Shown here piece by piece: positions 38,885 through 48,389 of a stretch of 64,000 nt of DNA. Origin of the DNA: Pachyseris speciosa. Its lineage: Eukaryota > Cnidaria > Anthozoa > Scleractinia > Pachyseridae. The notes under the pieces are model-generated. The model worked only from the letters and a program-made list of their open reading frames with translations. It was not told the DNA's origin and did not search any database. Made by a program: the position numbers and the translations under genes. Location: assembly GCA_016490735.1 (NCBI GenBank), contig JAEMWC010000393.1, positions 86,001 through 150,000 of the forward strand, read 5' to 3'. The stretch's first letter is position 1. Every line of letters starts with the position of its first letter.

Positions 38885-38905
38885 ATTAATCTAAAATAAT
38901 ATTAT
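38885..38905 (+). promoter_or_regulatory. TCTAA late-type element of the second fibre gene
   Basis: AATCTAA at 38888-38894 and exactly 11 nt to the ATG at 38906, with an AT-rich gap ending TATATG. Confidence 0.65.
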
Positions 38906-39943
38906 ATGGGAGTTTTTAATTCTCCACAAAATCAAGATAATAAAGGTGATAAAGGCGATACTGGTGCAATTGGTCCTAAAGGTGATAAAGGTGATAGAGG
39001 TCTAATTGGTCCAAAAGGTGATGGATTTACATTAACGCAAGATGGAAACTATGATCTTGGAAATAAACTTCTTACAAATGTAAAAGAAGGCAATGATTCA
39101 AATGATGTTGTAATCAAATCACAAGTTTCATATATTGTCAGAGATAGTTTTTTGGATTTATGGGTTTCTGAATTCATCAGATTAAACTCTAAATGTACTT
39201 ATCAAATCGAAAGAGCGAATAATAATTTTTTAGATATGAATGCAGACAGAAAAGTTGAAACATTGTACGATCTCTCGAAAGAAGAAAATAATGCAACGCA
39301 ACCGACTTTGAACGCAAGACCCACTGTTTGTACCAAGGCTGAGAAACATAATGGATATTATTTTTTGAAGTTTGATGGATCACAGAGAATGATAAGTCAA
39401 ATCAATTTAAATAATAATGCTGTTAATGTCTTCATTGTTTATAAAATAAATTCAAATACAGGTGGAAATGCATGGAAAAATGGTCTTTTTGGTCATGATA
39501 ATAAAGGTTTTGATAAGTTTGTCAGCTATTACAATGGTTCAAATTTAGTTATAAGTGGTGTTGATCAATCAAATTGTGTATATTTTGGTCCAGCAGCATC
39601 TATACAGAACTTCAGAAAGATATCTGATTATTCCTCAAATGATTTGGGTCAAATAAATGTTTGGCACTGCTTGTCTGTTCACTGGGATAATTTATCTTCT
39701 CCAAAAACAAACACAAGTAAAATCTATTGGAATAAAAAACATATTGGAAGTTTTACAGCGGCTAACAGAAGTGGTAGTCGGCAAATGACTTTCGGTGATT
39801 TGGATCCTAGCTCCATCGCACCTCTTGACGGTAGTGTTATTTTTTTCTGTGTGTACTTGGATTCTATATTAGACGAAAAAACAATTTCAGATCATCATCA
39901 AATTTTAATCCAACGATATAATATAAATGAACAAAATAATTAG
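38906..39943 (+). CDS. Collagen-stalked fibre-like protein with lectin-type head
   Basis: 345 residues. The first 60 resemble the neighbouring fibre: MGVFN, Gly-X-Y repeats (about 14-40), then PKGDGFTLTQDGNYDLGNK. The C-terminal about 220 residues look like a concanavalin/LamG-type jelly roll (YYFLKFDGSQRMISQ, VNVFIVYKI, then LDGSVIFFCVYLDSILDEKTI). A head of this kind would bind glycans or proteins on the host surface. Together with 35325-38867 it suggests two alternative heads on one anchoring module. The 3' end overlaps the next gene by 17 bp. Confidence 0.7.
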   Translation: MGVFNSPQNQDNKGDKGDTGAIGPKGDKGDRGLIGPKGDGFTLTQDGNYDLGNKLLTNVKEGNDSNDVVIKSQVSYIVRDSFLDLWVSEFIRLNSKCTYQIERANNNFLDMNADRKVETLYDLSKEENNATQPTLNARPTVCTKAEKHNGYYFLKFDGSQRMISQINLNNNAVNVFIVYKINSNTGGNAWKNGLFGHDNKGFDKFVSYYNGSNLVISGVDQSNCVYFGPAASIQNFRKISDYSSNDLGQINVWHCLSVHWDNLSSPKTNTSKIYWNKKHIGSFTAANRSGSRQMTFGDLDPSSIAPLDGSVIFFCVYLDSILDEKTISDHHQILIQRYNINEQNN

Positions 39944-40346
39944 ATATGTGAGATGGTTTACTCGAGATGCTGAACGAAAAAACCCTGGTGTTGACAAGAG
40001 GATTTTGAAATCAGCTTTGGTTTACCAGTATTTGCATCACAAACATTTTAACAAATATATTGAAGTGAGAGACATTATCCAGGAGCATATAGGCATTGGA
40101 TTAATCGGTCCCGGTGAGGGCTGCTTAACACATTTTTTGGAGCATACTCTTGGTTGGATTGATACATTACAGACACATGGTATATTACACGATGCCTTCG
40201 GTAGGTTTTATGTCAAACATGCACTTGATAGAGGATATTCTTATGCTCTACCGTCTTTCTTGACGACTAAAATTAGTAAGTTATCACCTCTAAGTGGGCA
40301 ATTGTCTGGTTTGTGGTACTGTGTGTTGAACAGAATCGTTATATAA
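39927..40346 (+). CDS. Unknown Polinton protein with GIGLIGPGEG and HGILHD motifs
   Basis: 139 residues, ATG at 39927 inside the end of the second fibre gene (different frame), so the two are probably translated from the same message. It is rich in aromatic residues and His. A glycine loop (GIGLIGPGEG) followed by THGILHDAFGRF recalls the calcium loop and His-Asp pair of PLA2 folds, but the spacing is not diagnostic and I do not claim it. No transmembrane segment is clear. No TCTAA motif precedes it. Confidence 0.6.
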   Translation: MNKIIRYVRWFTRDAERKNPGVDKRILKSALVYQYLHHKHFNKYIEVRDIIQEHIGIGLIGPGEGCLTHFLEHTLGWIDTLQTHGILHDAFGRFYVKHALDRGYSYALPSFLTTKISKLSPLSGQLSGLWYCVLNRIVI

Positions 40347-40355
40347 GCATATTGT

Positions 40356-40841
40356 ATGAAAGAGCGAAAAAGCATATTCAGCTGGAACCATATTTCAGGT
40401 GAATTAACAGAAGATCAGGTAAATGAATTAAAAGCCTATTACCACACATATCACAGAAAGTGTTGGGCTCATAAACAGGCTGTTAAACGGTTCAAAAAAT
40501 GGAAATTACTGGGGAATTCAGCATCCATTATATTTGCAACTGGCGGTCTTGCCGCAAGTATTTCGACTGGTGGTGTTAGTTTAGTCGCCATCAGTACAGT
40601 ATCACTTTTAATACAAGGTTGGATGAAACACAAGAACCTTGACATGAAAATACAGAATTGTACATATGCTTATCAAAGCTACCAGCATCTTCTCAATACA
40701 ATAAAAGAAACCATGAGAAGCGGTAATTTTGATAATTCCAGCATACACAATACAATGAAGAACATAGACGATTATGTTGTTGATAATAGTCCAATTATTG
40801 ATAAGTACCTACTGAAATATGATGAAAAATTCACTGTTTGA
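40356..40841 (+). CDS. Two-TM hairpin membrane protein
   Basis: 161 residues, ATG at 40356, 9 bp after the previous gene. Two hydrophobic helices in tandem (about residues 49-85: ASIIFATGGLAASI and VSLVAISTVSLLI) are flanked by amphipathic, charged helices. A small SLATT-like or viroporin-like arrangement is possible, but I do not recognise a family. The last codons overlap by 11 bp the end of the opposing VLTF3-like gene, so the two genes converge tail to tail. Confidence 0.6.
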   Translation: MKERKSIFSWNHISGELTEDQVNELKAYYHTYHRKCWAHKQAVKRFKKWKLLGNSASIIFATGGLAASISTGGVSLVAISTVSLLIQGWMKHKNLDMKIQNCTYAYQSYQHLLNTIKETMRSGNFDNSSIHNTMKNIDDYVVDNSPIIDKYLLKYDEKFTV

Positions 40842-41469
40842 TAATACGAATAATCTTATCAAATATTAACAATAGAATCTCAACCCAATATTGATTATAA
40901 AATTTCAGTGTTTTCTTTGAGTTGGTTAATATGATATACTCATAAGACAGATCCATCATCATAAACAATTGTTTCAGAATGAATTTGGTGTTTATCATTC
41001 TTTTACGATTCTTATTCACCGAAGGGATGATAGTGTCTATCTCCTTGAATATTCTTAATATTTTACCCTTATCTTTTACTGAAATTTGAAATCTATTCTT
41101 GCAACATATACCATTTATCACATTTTCAATATGGTACTTCCGATGATATATAGATTTCCGCTTTATTTTATACATATTATTATGAAAGTCAACGTACTCC
41201 TTACAATAATCATAACCATGGACTGAACCACAATTTGTACAAACATTTTCACCATTGTCATTAATCATTTTCTGATTATCACAACATGGTTCATTTTTGA
41301 CACTATGTTCTGCTATCTTCTGATCACATAAAGGACATATTAGATATTTTTCTACTTCAACAAAATATTCGTGAATATCTGGATCACAAAAATCATTTAC
41401 CATCTGGCTACCTGACCTGATTTGAGAGGGCTTTTCCAAGGCCCGGATATTTCTTTCTTCATTCTCCAT
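40831..41469 (-). CDS. TFIIB-type zinc-ribbon protein, VLTF3-like candidate transcription factor
   Basis: 212 residues. Residues 1-25 are encoded in the right TIR and identical to the first 25 of PolB. Then come CPLC (C45, C48) and a zinc ribbon CCDNQ...CTNCGSVHG (C62/C63, C77, C80) as in TFIIB, then YHRKYHIENVI (108-118) and a basic helical tail, which resembles the core of viral late transcription factor 3 proteins of large DNA viruses. The similarity is at motif level and should be tested by profile search. Like polB it is driven from the TIR, so both would be early genes. The ATG at 41469 mirrors that of polB. Confidence 0.6.
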   Translation of the reverse strand: MENEERNIRALEKPSQIRSGSQMVNDFCDPDIHEYFVEVEKYLICPLCDQKIAEHSVKNEPCCDNQKMINDNGENVCTNCGSVHGYDYCKEYVDFHNNMYKIKRKSIYHRKYHIENVINGICCKNRFQISVKDKGKILRIFKEIDTIIPSVNKNRKRMINTKFILKQLFMMMDLSYEYIILTNSKKTLKFYNQYWVEILLLIFDKIIRIIKQ

Positions 41470-41689
41470 AATAACCTAAAGCGACATTTCTTTAAGTGTT
41501 TTTTATATCATAAAGTACTTAAATAGATGACCTTGACCTTGGCAAAAAGTGTGCTGGATCACGTGACCTTGACCTTGGCAAAAAAGTGTGCTGGATCATG
41601 TGACCTTGACCTTGGTAAAAAGTGTGCTGTTTTGAAAAATTGCGCAATTTTATGGAACATGTGCTAGATCACCCATGTACTATACTACT
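41394..41689. repeat. Right terminal inverted repeat (296 bp)
   Basis: Reverse complement of 22790-23085 with no difference found. It carries the promoter array and first 25 codons of the VLTF3-like gene. Confidence 0.95.
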
Positions 41690-41695
41690 TCTGAC
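41690..41695. repeat. Right target-site duplication of the Polinton
   Basis: TCTGAC, the same as 22784-22789. Confidence 0.95.
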
Positions 41696-44490
41696 TGCTT
41701 TTCATTAAAATTAATGCCATCTAAAAAATCAATACAATTTCCCTCTGAAATTGCGGCCCCTCACTTTTCATACCTGCCTACTTTTCCAGAGTCTAACGCC
41801 TAATCCAAAACATTTTGAAAACCCTGAATTCAAACTCTTTCTTCCATTAAGGGAAACATACAGACAGGAAAACTTTGAAACACGTATCACCACAGGCAGC
41901 CCAAACATATATGTTGTGTGGAATCAGGGTTTGACTGAAGGCATTCAAAGTAATAATTTCGATACGTACGCGTATTTCAAAGAAATAATAACAAATCTTT
42001 CTTCAATGTTTAACCTTTACGCTTTTATAGCTGTAATAAATCGCATTTTTGTCAATTTATAAATTATAGACTTTGCGTCATTACGGCCAATTTGGGCATT
42101 TGTGGCCATAATATAAGCACTCATGTGCATCGTATGTTAGAACTACGCGAGCATCGACAAAATAATCATAATCAATTAAAATATAGCCCGTAAAGCGTTC
42201 TTACCTTTCCTCCATAGCCCCTTGTGCCTTCTAGCTATTTCCTTCCTACGACTACTGTACTACAATTATTTTATAGTGTAAGGTACTCGTTTGAGGAAAA
42301 TCAACGAAATGGCGTTAAAAACGGCTGGGATGTACAAGGAGGCTATGGAATAAAGGTAAAAAGGCTTTACAGGTTATTTATTAAGTGATTGTGATTATTT
42401 TCTCGATGATCGCGTCGTACACCAGAGTGCTTGAAATGCGAGCCACAAATGTCCGAATTGCGCGTGACAAGTCAAGGAATATCGACTTCAATTGACAAAA
42501 AGGCCATTAATTTCTTGGAAATTTTACTGTAATGACCTTTAAGGACGTTCGGGCTAATTGTTTATGCACATCTAAACTGTATTCAGTGTCACGTATTAGC
42601 CACGATTGACTTGTCCCCAACTAAACAAACATGGCGCCGTCAACTTCACACCAATTTTACTCGTTTAGATCGTCGGTGACCCCTATCTTTTTTTACACGA
42701 ACCATTTACTCTACTTATTCTCTACCAAAACTGATGAAATGAAAAAAATCTCACTGTAAGAAGTTACATTTTTTTTTAATTTTCTTCCGTTGTGCCATCA
42801 AATTCCGGAAGTGGTTAAAAGGGTAGCGCTTATGAGGACGCTCGTTGAGGATCAGATTCAATGTTTACGACATCCCTAATGGTGTGAAATTATTAAAAAT
42901 ATCCACTCCTTGAGACCTTTGCAAAGAAATCTTCATTCAACCAGTTTATTTCTATGATTTTTTATGGCTAATTCGATGAAGCTACACTTCGTTATTATGG
43001 CCGATTTATCGCAAATAGGGCATTTTTCCAGTGCCCTTTCCTCCGAAACAAAGTCGGTGACTCCCATTTATTTTTTTAATTTTGGTATAAGTAACTCATG
43101 TTCTAAATCTAGGCGAGAAATGAAAAAAATTCCACTTTGGGAAAATTTTCGCAGGAATGTCCTTGAACCTGCATTTCACATATAGTATCTTTGAGCTGCC
43201 TGTGGTATCACCGACTGGTATGTGTTCTCGGTGACGGATCATACGGTAAGAATGTTCCTCAACAGTCGAAGATCTTTGCAAAAAGTTAGCGGCAACTTGG
43301 GCATAAATTCAAACTATCACTTTGCATGGAAATGCAGGTCCGTATTTATTTTATTTTGCGGTCTTAGCTACAATTCGACAAATAAACCGATGGCTTTTGC
43401 CAAAACCAAAAAGGATCAGACGCATGGTTGATTTCTTTGGTATGAGCTCTCAAACAAACCTTAATGCCACGGCCAGTCAGTTCAGTTGGTTCAGTTTAAA
43501 GCTGAATTAATACACTAATTCTGTGCTTTCAGGCTTTCAAGTCGCAAGATAACTACAGTCCTTGATGTTTCTAAAATGATATTCAGTCTGTAGGCCAAAG
43601 GAGAGCGAATTTAATGGAAATGTGATCGATTTTTAAGGCCAATAAATCATCACTTGCGCGCTGTCTGCACTGAGTCCTACAATTACAGAGGGTCTCAATT
43701 AATGGCGTTGAACGTCAACTGTCAAATGGTCCAACGCTTTACTTACCACTCTAGTCGTGAAATAGTCTCCCTTGCAGTTGCTTGATAGGCAGGAAAACTA
43801 AGGATTCTGCAAACTATATATAAAACACAGAAGAAGGTTGAGACTTTCGCTTCCATCTTTCGCAACTATCGGCCGTTTATTTATTTAAAAATATGTCCCT
43901 ATGGTGAAGCAATTTCTGCATGGTTTTATTGTGATTCCTAAAAGGACAAACCGGCTGCTGTAGTTAATAACCCCTCTCAAACGTAAAAAAATCTACAAAA
44001 CAAAAAAGCTAAAAACTAATAAATCGTTCGTGGATTGTGAGTCAATCACTTTATTTGATTTATTAGAAATACTGAACTCAGTATTGAGACTGGTCAGCGC
44101 TGAGTGTCTTTGACTATAAACTTCCGGCAAACAAATTACAAAACCTAATTTTTAGCATATCGTAAAATGGTTTTGAAAACTCACCGACTTACAAATAACA
44201 TATCAGCTGTCAGCTCTGAACGTAAAAACCTTGTCATTATCGAACTACTCTTGTTTTTACCTTTGACCGGGGACTAACTTTAAGGAACTGAGTATCTCAA
44301 GTTAAAGATGTCAAAAATCAATTTGAAGACCTTCCCGAAAAAGGAGCATAATATCGCTTTTTTGCCTCTTCTTTGGCATACAGTATGTGTCAGGCCCTTG
44401 AATCACATTTTCACTTCATACACCATAACCACCGGATGCCAAGATTTGGATTTTAAGGCCAAAAATCGATATCCGCTCCTTTCACGGGAA
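41696..44490. other. Host non-coding stretch
   Basis: No supported gene; all ORFs are short and without recognisable domains. Several stretches share words with other intergenic parts of the window, so it is likely decayed repeat. Confidence 0.4.
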
Positions 44491-45133
44491 GTGTGTTACG
44501 CCGCAAAATGACTACTAACGTAAAATGTCACATTAACGCGAAATGTAACAACTTTTGACGCAAAGTGCAACATTAACCCTAATTGTAACAACTTGTGACG
44601 CAAAATGTAGCAACTTCCCTTACCGCAAACTGAACAACCTTTTCTATAGATCAGTAGCAGTAAAGCTTTTCACGTACTCAAGAGTTACATTGCTATTCAC
44701 TGTGTGCGGGTGGCTGGACTTGGTCACAACAACCTTACGCGCTATAGCTTTACTTATAGTCTCAACCTTATAAAGTATGAGATTTTACGGATTCCCAAAT
44801 TAATAAACTGCTATTTATGTTACTGTAAATATCACTACAGCCGGATAAAGTGGGAAGGAAGAGCTGAAGGTCGCAAGTGTTAATTGAGGTTGCTAGGCCT
44901 ACACGACCGTCCCTGATACGTTGTGATATAATTGGGTCGCTCTCACGAATGTTTCTTTGAGTGAACGCCCCTTTCTGTAAGATTTTGTTTAGCAATGGTT
45001 ATTGCTGTATTAAGTTTAATGTGATACAGTGTATCCAAAAAAGTTGTTTGTGTTGATGATTTGCCCAAATATGGATTATCAACATGCTCTTACGAGAATA
45101 GGCCTACCATCCATTGCAGAGTATCACAATATT

Positions 45134-46130
45134 GGCCGTTTTTATACTTGAAACGTTTAAGTCGTCCAGACGCATTTAAAGTTTGAGCCGTTAAAGCCGT
45201 CTGGTATAAAAACGGGACGCATAAAAGTAGACACCGTAACAGAAAAAACGAGATTTTTCTAAAAATGGACTGAGTTTTATTCTCGGACTGGACGATAGGC
45301 ACGAGTAAACTCGGCGCAAAATTAACTTCAAACACTCGAATGTAAGAACAAATACACATGGCGGAATTGCAGACTCTGAAATCTAATTCTCCTCGACGTC
45401 GTCAAGAAAGACAAGAAATGGAGATGCAAATGTTTTTGACAAAGAAAATCATTCAAGGAAGCGCTTTTTTAGGCGATGGACGAAAAAATTATACCTGCTA
45501 ACTCTCACGCATGCGTGAGTCTCACGTCTGCGAACCAAAAAAGTCGATCTCACGCATTGAGGACAATTTCTCACGCCTGATTTAGAAATCAGGGTGGCTT
45601 GTCCCTTAACACATTAACAACAAAAATTCAATTCAATATTCCCCGTAAATGTTCCAACCAACGGCGCTTAATGTCGAGTTTGAGTCCTTACTGAATCAGA
45701 ACGCGCTAAAATGTCACTTTCCAGCGCCGCGTTCAATAGACTGGAAACGGACTCAAATAGCTTCGTAAATGTTCGAAAGTCATCGGAACATCTTCGGAAA
45801 TGTTCGGTGGCGTTCGAAAGTCTTCCAAACATCGTGGAAAAAGTCTTCGGAAATTCCGCACATGAAGAGACGAAAATCTCACGCATTTGACTCAGAAAAA
45901 GTTGGCAGGTATAGGAAATAGATATGACCGAAGCACTTGGCTTGTGTGTCTTCGCGACCAAGAGAGCAAGGAAGGATCGAAGTGCTGATTAACAAAGGAG
46001 TTCAGGGCTAAATGCGTCCCAGTTTGGTCGTCCAGTTTTTAAACTAGACGCATTTAACGTCTGAGACGTTAAAGTCGTGTGATAAGTGCGTCTAAACGAC
46101 GACTTTAACGTCTCTAGCATAAAAACGGCC
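45134..46130. mobile_element. GGCCGTTTTTAT element with 3-bp ATT duplication
   Basis: Ends GGCCGTTTTTATA and its inverse at 46130, flanked by ATT on both sides. The inner repeats (GACGCATTTAAAG, GACTTTAACGTCT) relate it to the MITE at 21943-22308. A short ORF start (45358, MAELQTLKSNSPRRRQERQE) looks like the first exon of a PIF/Harbinger-type protein, which together with the 3-bp duplication suggests a deleted Harbinger. Confidence 0.5.
45490..45912. repeat. MITE with ATACCTGC(C/T)AA ends, nested
   Basis: TATACCTGCTAACTCTCACGC at the left, and TTGGCAGGTATA at the right end. It has CTCACGCAT words inside and belongs to the family of 20911-21322. It sits inside the Harbinger-like element. Confidence 0.5.
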
Positions 46131-47469
46131 ATTATTTTGCGAGCGCACCCTTCAGAATATAATAAACGATGACAAAAATTTGGGTAAGAAGCTAATTGAG
46201 CAGGGAGTCCAAGTTTCGTGCTTCCACCGTGTCCGATAACGGAAATATAGTAATTATTCGTGCGTTCGTGTTTTGTTATTGTTGTTGTTTGTTTATGATT
46301 AGAAGATAAAGTCAGTCGAGTTTCCGTCTGTCTTTAGGGCACGAACACAGTTAAAGACCATGTATGAGGCCCTGTCAGGATAAATTCCGACAAGCGACAT
46401 GACCCAAAAAGTAGCGACAGCACAGAAAATGAAATCCCGACAGGCGACATGATTCCCGGCAAAATTCCGACAGTGGCATCAAGGCCGAGAATTAGCGATT
46501 TTAACACCGACACGGGAGATTTTAAAACCCAGACTAGCGACACAGGACCCTCCCCTGGCAGGGCCTCATGTATGACAAACGACATACCAGTTCTTTGTAT
46601 ATCAAGACCAGAGTTGTTACATTTTGCGTTGTTACATTTTACGTTAATGAAGTTGTTACATTTTGGGGTAAAAAGTTGTTACAATTCGTGTTAAAGAATT
46701 GTTATATTTTAGGTCCAAAGTGGTTAAGTATCACGTTAATGTTACTTTTTGCGTCATTTGTTACATTTTGCGGCGTAACGGGAAGCCCTTCATTTAGTAA
46801 TGCCACTTAGCGATAAAAAAAAGTGTCTGGTCTCATCTTAGCGACAGATCAGCATTAACCCATCGGCACCCATGCCGGCCTACCGCTTGCGACGTCATCA
46901 GTTTTAATGGCCATGAACAACTTTTACATGTAGCATGTGTAGGGGGAAGAGATCTTTCAAACCATACCCAAATGAACACGATTCCGTCCAGCAGGCCAGA
47001 GAAAACGCGCAAAAACCAAGTGACGTTAACCGAAAAATTTGAATGAAAATCTTGTTCCACTACACACTTGCACTTCCTTCCACCTAATCCTATGATCCTA
47101 AAGGTTTTCCACAACTTTTTCCCACCGAAAGAAAGCCCAGGAAATGCCCAGCAAGAGAAAAAGAAAGCGAGGTAAGAAAAGCGAAATAAAAGGGGAGGAG
47201 AGAAAGCGAAATGTAGAAATTTTGCTTTCTGTGCATTACCGACCTTGGAAAGCTAATATTAAGCATCAGGAACAGAAGGGCGCCATGAACTCCACCAGCA
47301 AACAGAGGTTTGGCCAGTTTTGGTTCTTTTAGGCTAGAATCTGGCCAGAAAATGGCTCGACGGGCTTTAAAAGGCGTTTTTCGCCAAAATGCTCGGGCGT
47401 CAATGGGTTAAGTCTCTCTGAATCGATAGCAACAAAAGAACTCTGTGATACCCGCGGAGAGGGGGGAGG

Positions 47470-47790
47470 GGGGTGGGGAACTAATAAAAAAATTAATACG
47501 GGGAGGCTCCGCCCCGAGGTCCAACCCCTTAACCTTTTATATATCATTTTTGACAGAAAAGGTACCGTTTTCGTATACTTTCCATTAGAACAGTACAGTC
47601 ATGAGGTATGTGTGGTCAAAATATTTTAATGAAAGGTCCTTTTAAATACCTAAATGACAGATTTACCTACCCTTTCATATACTGCAACTCGTGAAATCCC
47701 TACCCTTTCATATACCTGAAGGGTAAAAAAGGTACCCCTTTCGGGTGGAGCCTCCTCGTATGGGCCATTATAGGGATTACCCGCCCCCAG
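47470..47790. repeat. Repeat with GGAGGCTCC ends and CCCTTTCATATAC words
   Basis: GGAGGCTCCGCCCCGAGG near 47500 and GGTGGAGCCTCCTCG near 47750 are inverse-related. Between them GGTACC...TTTCGTATAC words recur in both orientations. It is a foldback-type repeat; there is no coding sequence. Confidence 0.45.
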
Positions 47791-48164
47791 CACCACCACC
47801 ACTCCGGGCTGTGATACCACATTTGGTCCTATAAGCGGTAGTGATTGATACTAAAGAGAGGTGAGAACCAACTTTATACAAACACAAGAGAAAATGGATC
47901 ATTGCATGGACCATGAACGATTTTAAACCAAAGTGTTGGAGACCATTCGAAGAACGAGCAAGTCCTAACATCACTACAACATACACAACAAAAATAACAC
48001 ACAACTGTATTTTCCATGATCAGCCACGACTTCACTGTTATATGAACATTAACGTTCAGCTTATCAATCACCGCTTGATTAAAAGATTAATTCTGAACAA
48101 AGCCAGCAAAACGTATGGCAGAATACACTGACGTTCCCGCGGGTAAGCTAATTCATCGTAAGAC

Positions 48165-48248
48165 CCCGGCTCAGTTGTTCATTGTTTGTTTGGCTATAAC
48201 ACCCGACTAGTATACGGGGGGACGTGGGTTCAAATCCCGCTCAGGGCA
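48165..48248 (+). tRNA. tRNA-like repeat (weak)
   Basis: GGCTCAGTTG near the start and a B box GGTTCAAATCC at about 48228 with GCTCAGGGC behind it. The anticodon arm cannot be folded properly, so it is a tRNA-derived repeat at most. Confidence 0.25.
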
Positions 48249-48320
48249 AATTTTCTTTCAAACATTTCGTCTTAAAATATGATTATTTGGGGTGTATAGG
48301 GTTAGGGTTTCCTTCATTTA

Positions 48321-48389
48321 TAGTACCGGGAATCGAACCCGGGAAACACTGGTGGAAGGCGAACGCTCTCACCACAGCGCCAACCCTGC
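48321..48389 (-). tRNA. tRNA-Gly-like SINE head or pseudogene
   Basis: On the minus strand an A box (TGGCGCTGTGGTGAGAG), a CCTTCCA anticodon-loop-like segment and a T arm CCCGGGTTCGATTCCCGG can be seen. The anticodon stem is mismatched. It is probably a tRNA-derived repeat. Confidence 0.4.

Larger units (their letters stand above)
22790..41689. mobile_element. Complete Maverick/Polinton, 18.9 kb
   Basis: The boundaries are fixed by 296-bp inverted repeats that I read as identical, AG...CT termini and a 6-bp target duplication. The content is the full Polinton set: protein-primed PolB, RVE integrase with chromodomain, adenain-like protease, FtsK/HerA ATPase, double-jelly-roll capsid protein and penton. 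Accessory genes include PLA2-like, Bro-N nuclease, zinc ribbons and collagen-like fibres. Gene order: polB (+), then a leftward block from Bro-N nuclease up to the minor structural gene, then a rightward block from ATPase through fibres to the two-TM protein, then the VLTF3-like gene (-). Apart from four -1 junctions discussed separately, no gene is broken. Identical TIRs and intact duplication indicate a very recent insertion, so it is plausibly a live element or endogenous virus. Confidence 0.97.
44495..46779. mobile_element. 2.3-kb TIR element with nested insertions
   Basis: The left end GTTACGCCGCAAAATG (44495-44510) is the inverse of the right end (to 46779). Both 150-200-bp end regions are built of variants of AAATGTAACAACTT in inverted orientation. 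The interior holds a complete second element (45134-46130). No transposase is present. Confidence 0.6.

Noticed and set aside
22790..41689. Bacteriophage or adenovirus contamination
   Set aside because: Tail-fibre and collagen motifs look phage-like, but the TIRs, 6-bp target duplication, integrase, PolB and capsid set define a Polinton inserted in host DNA.
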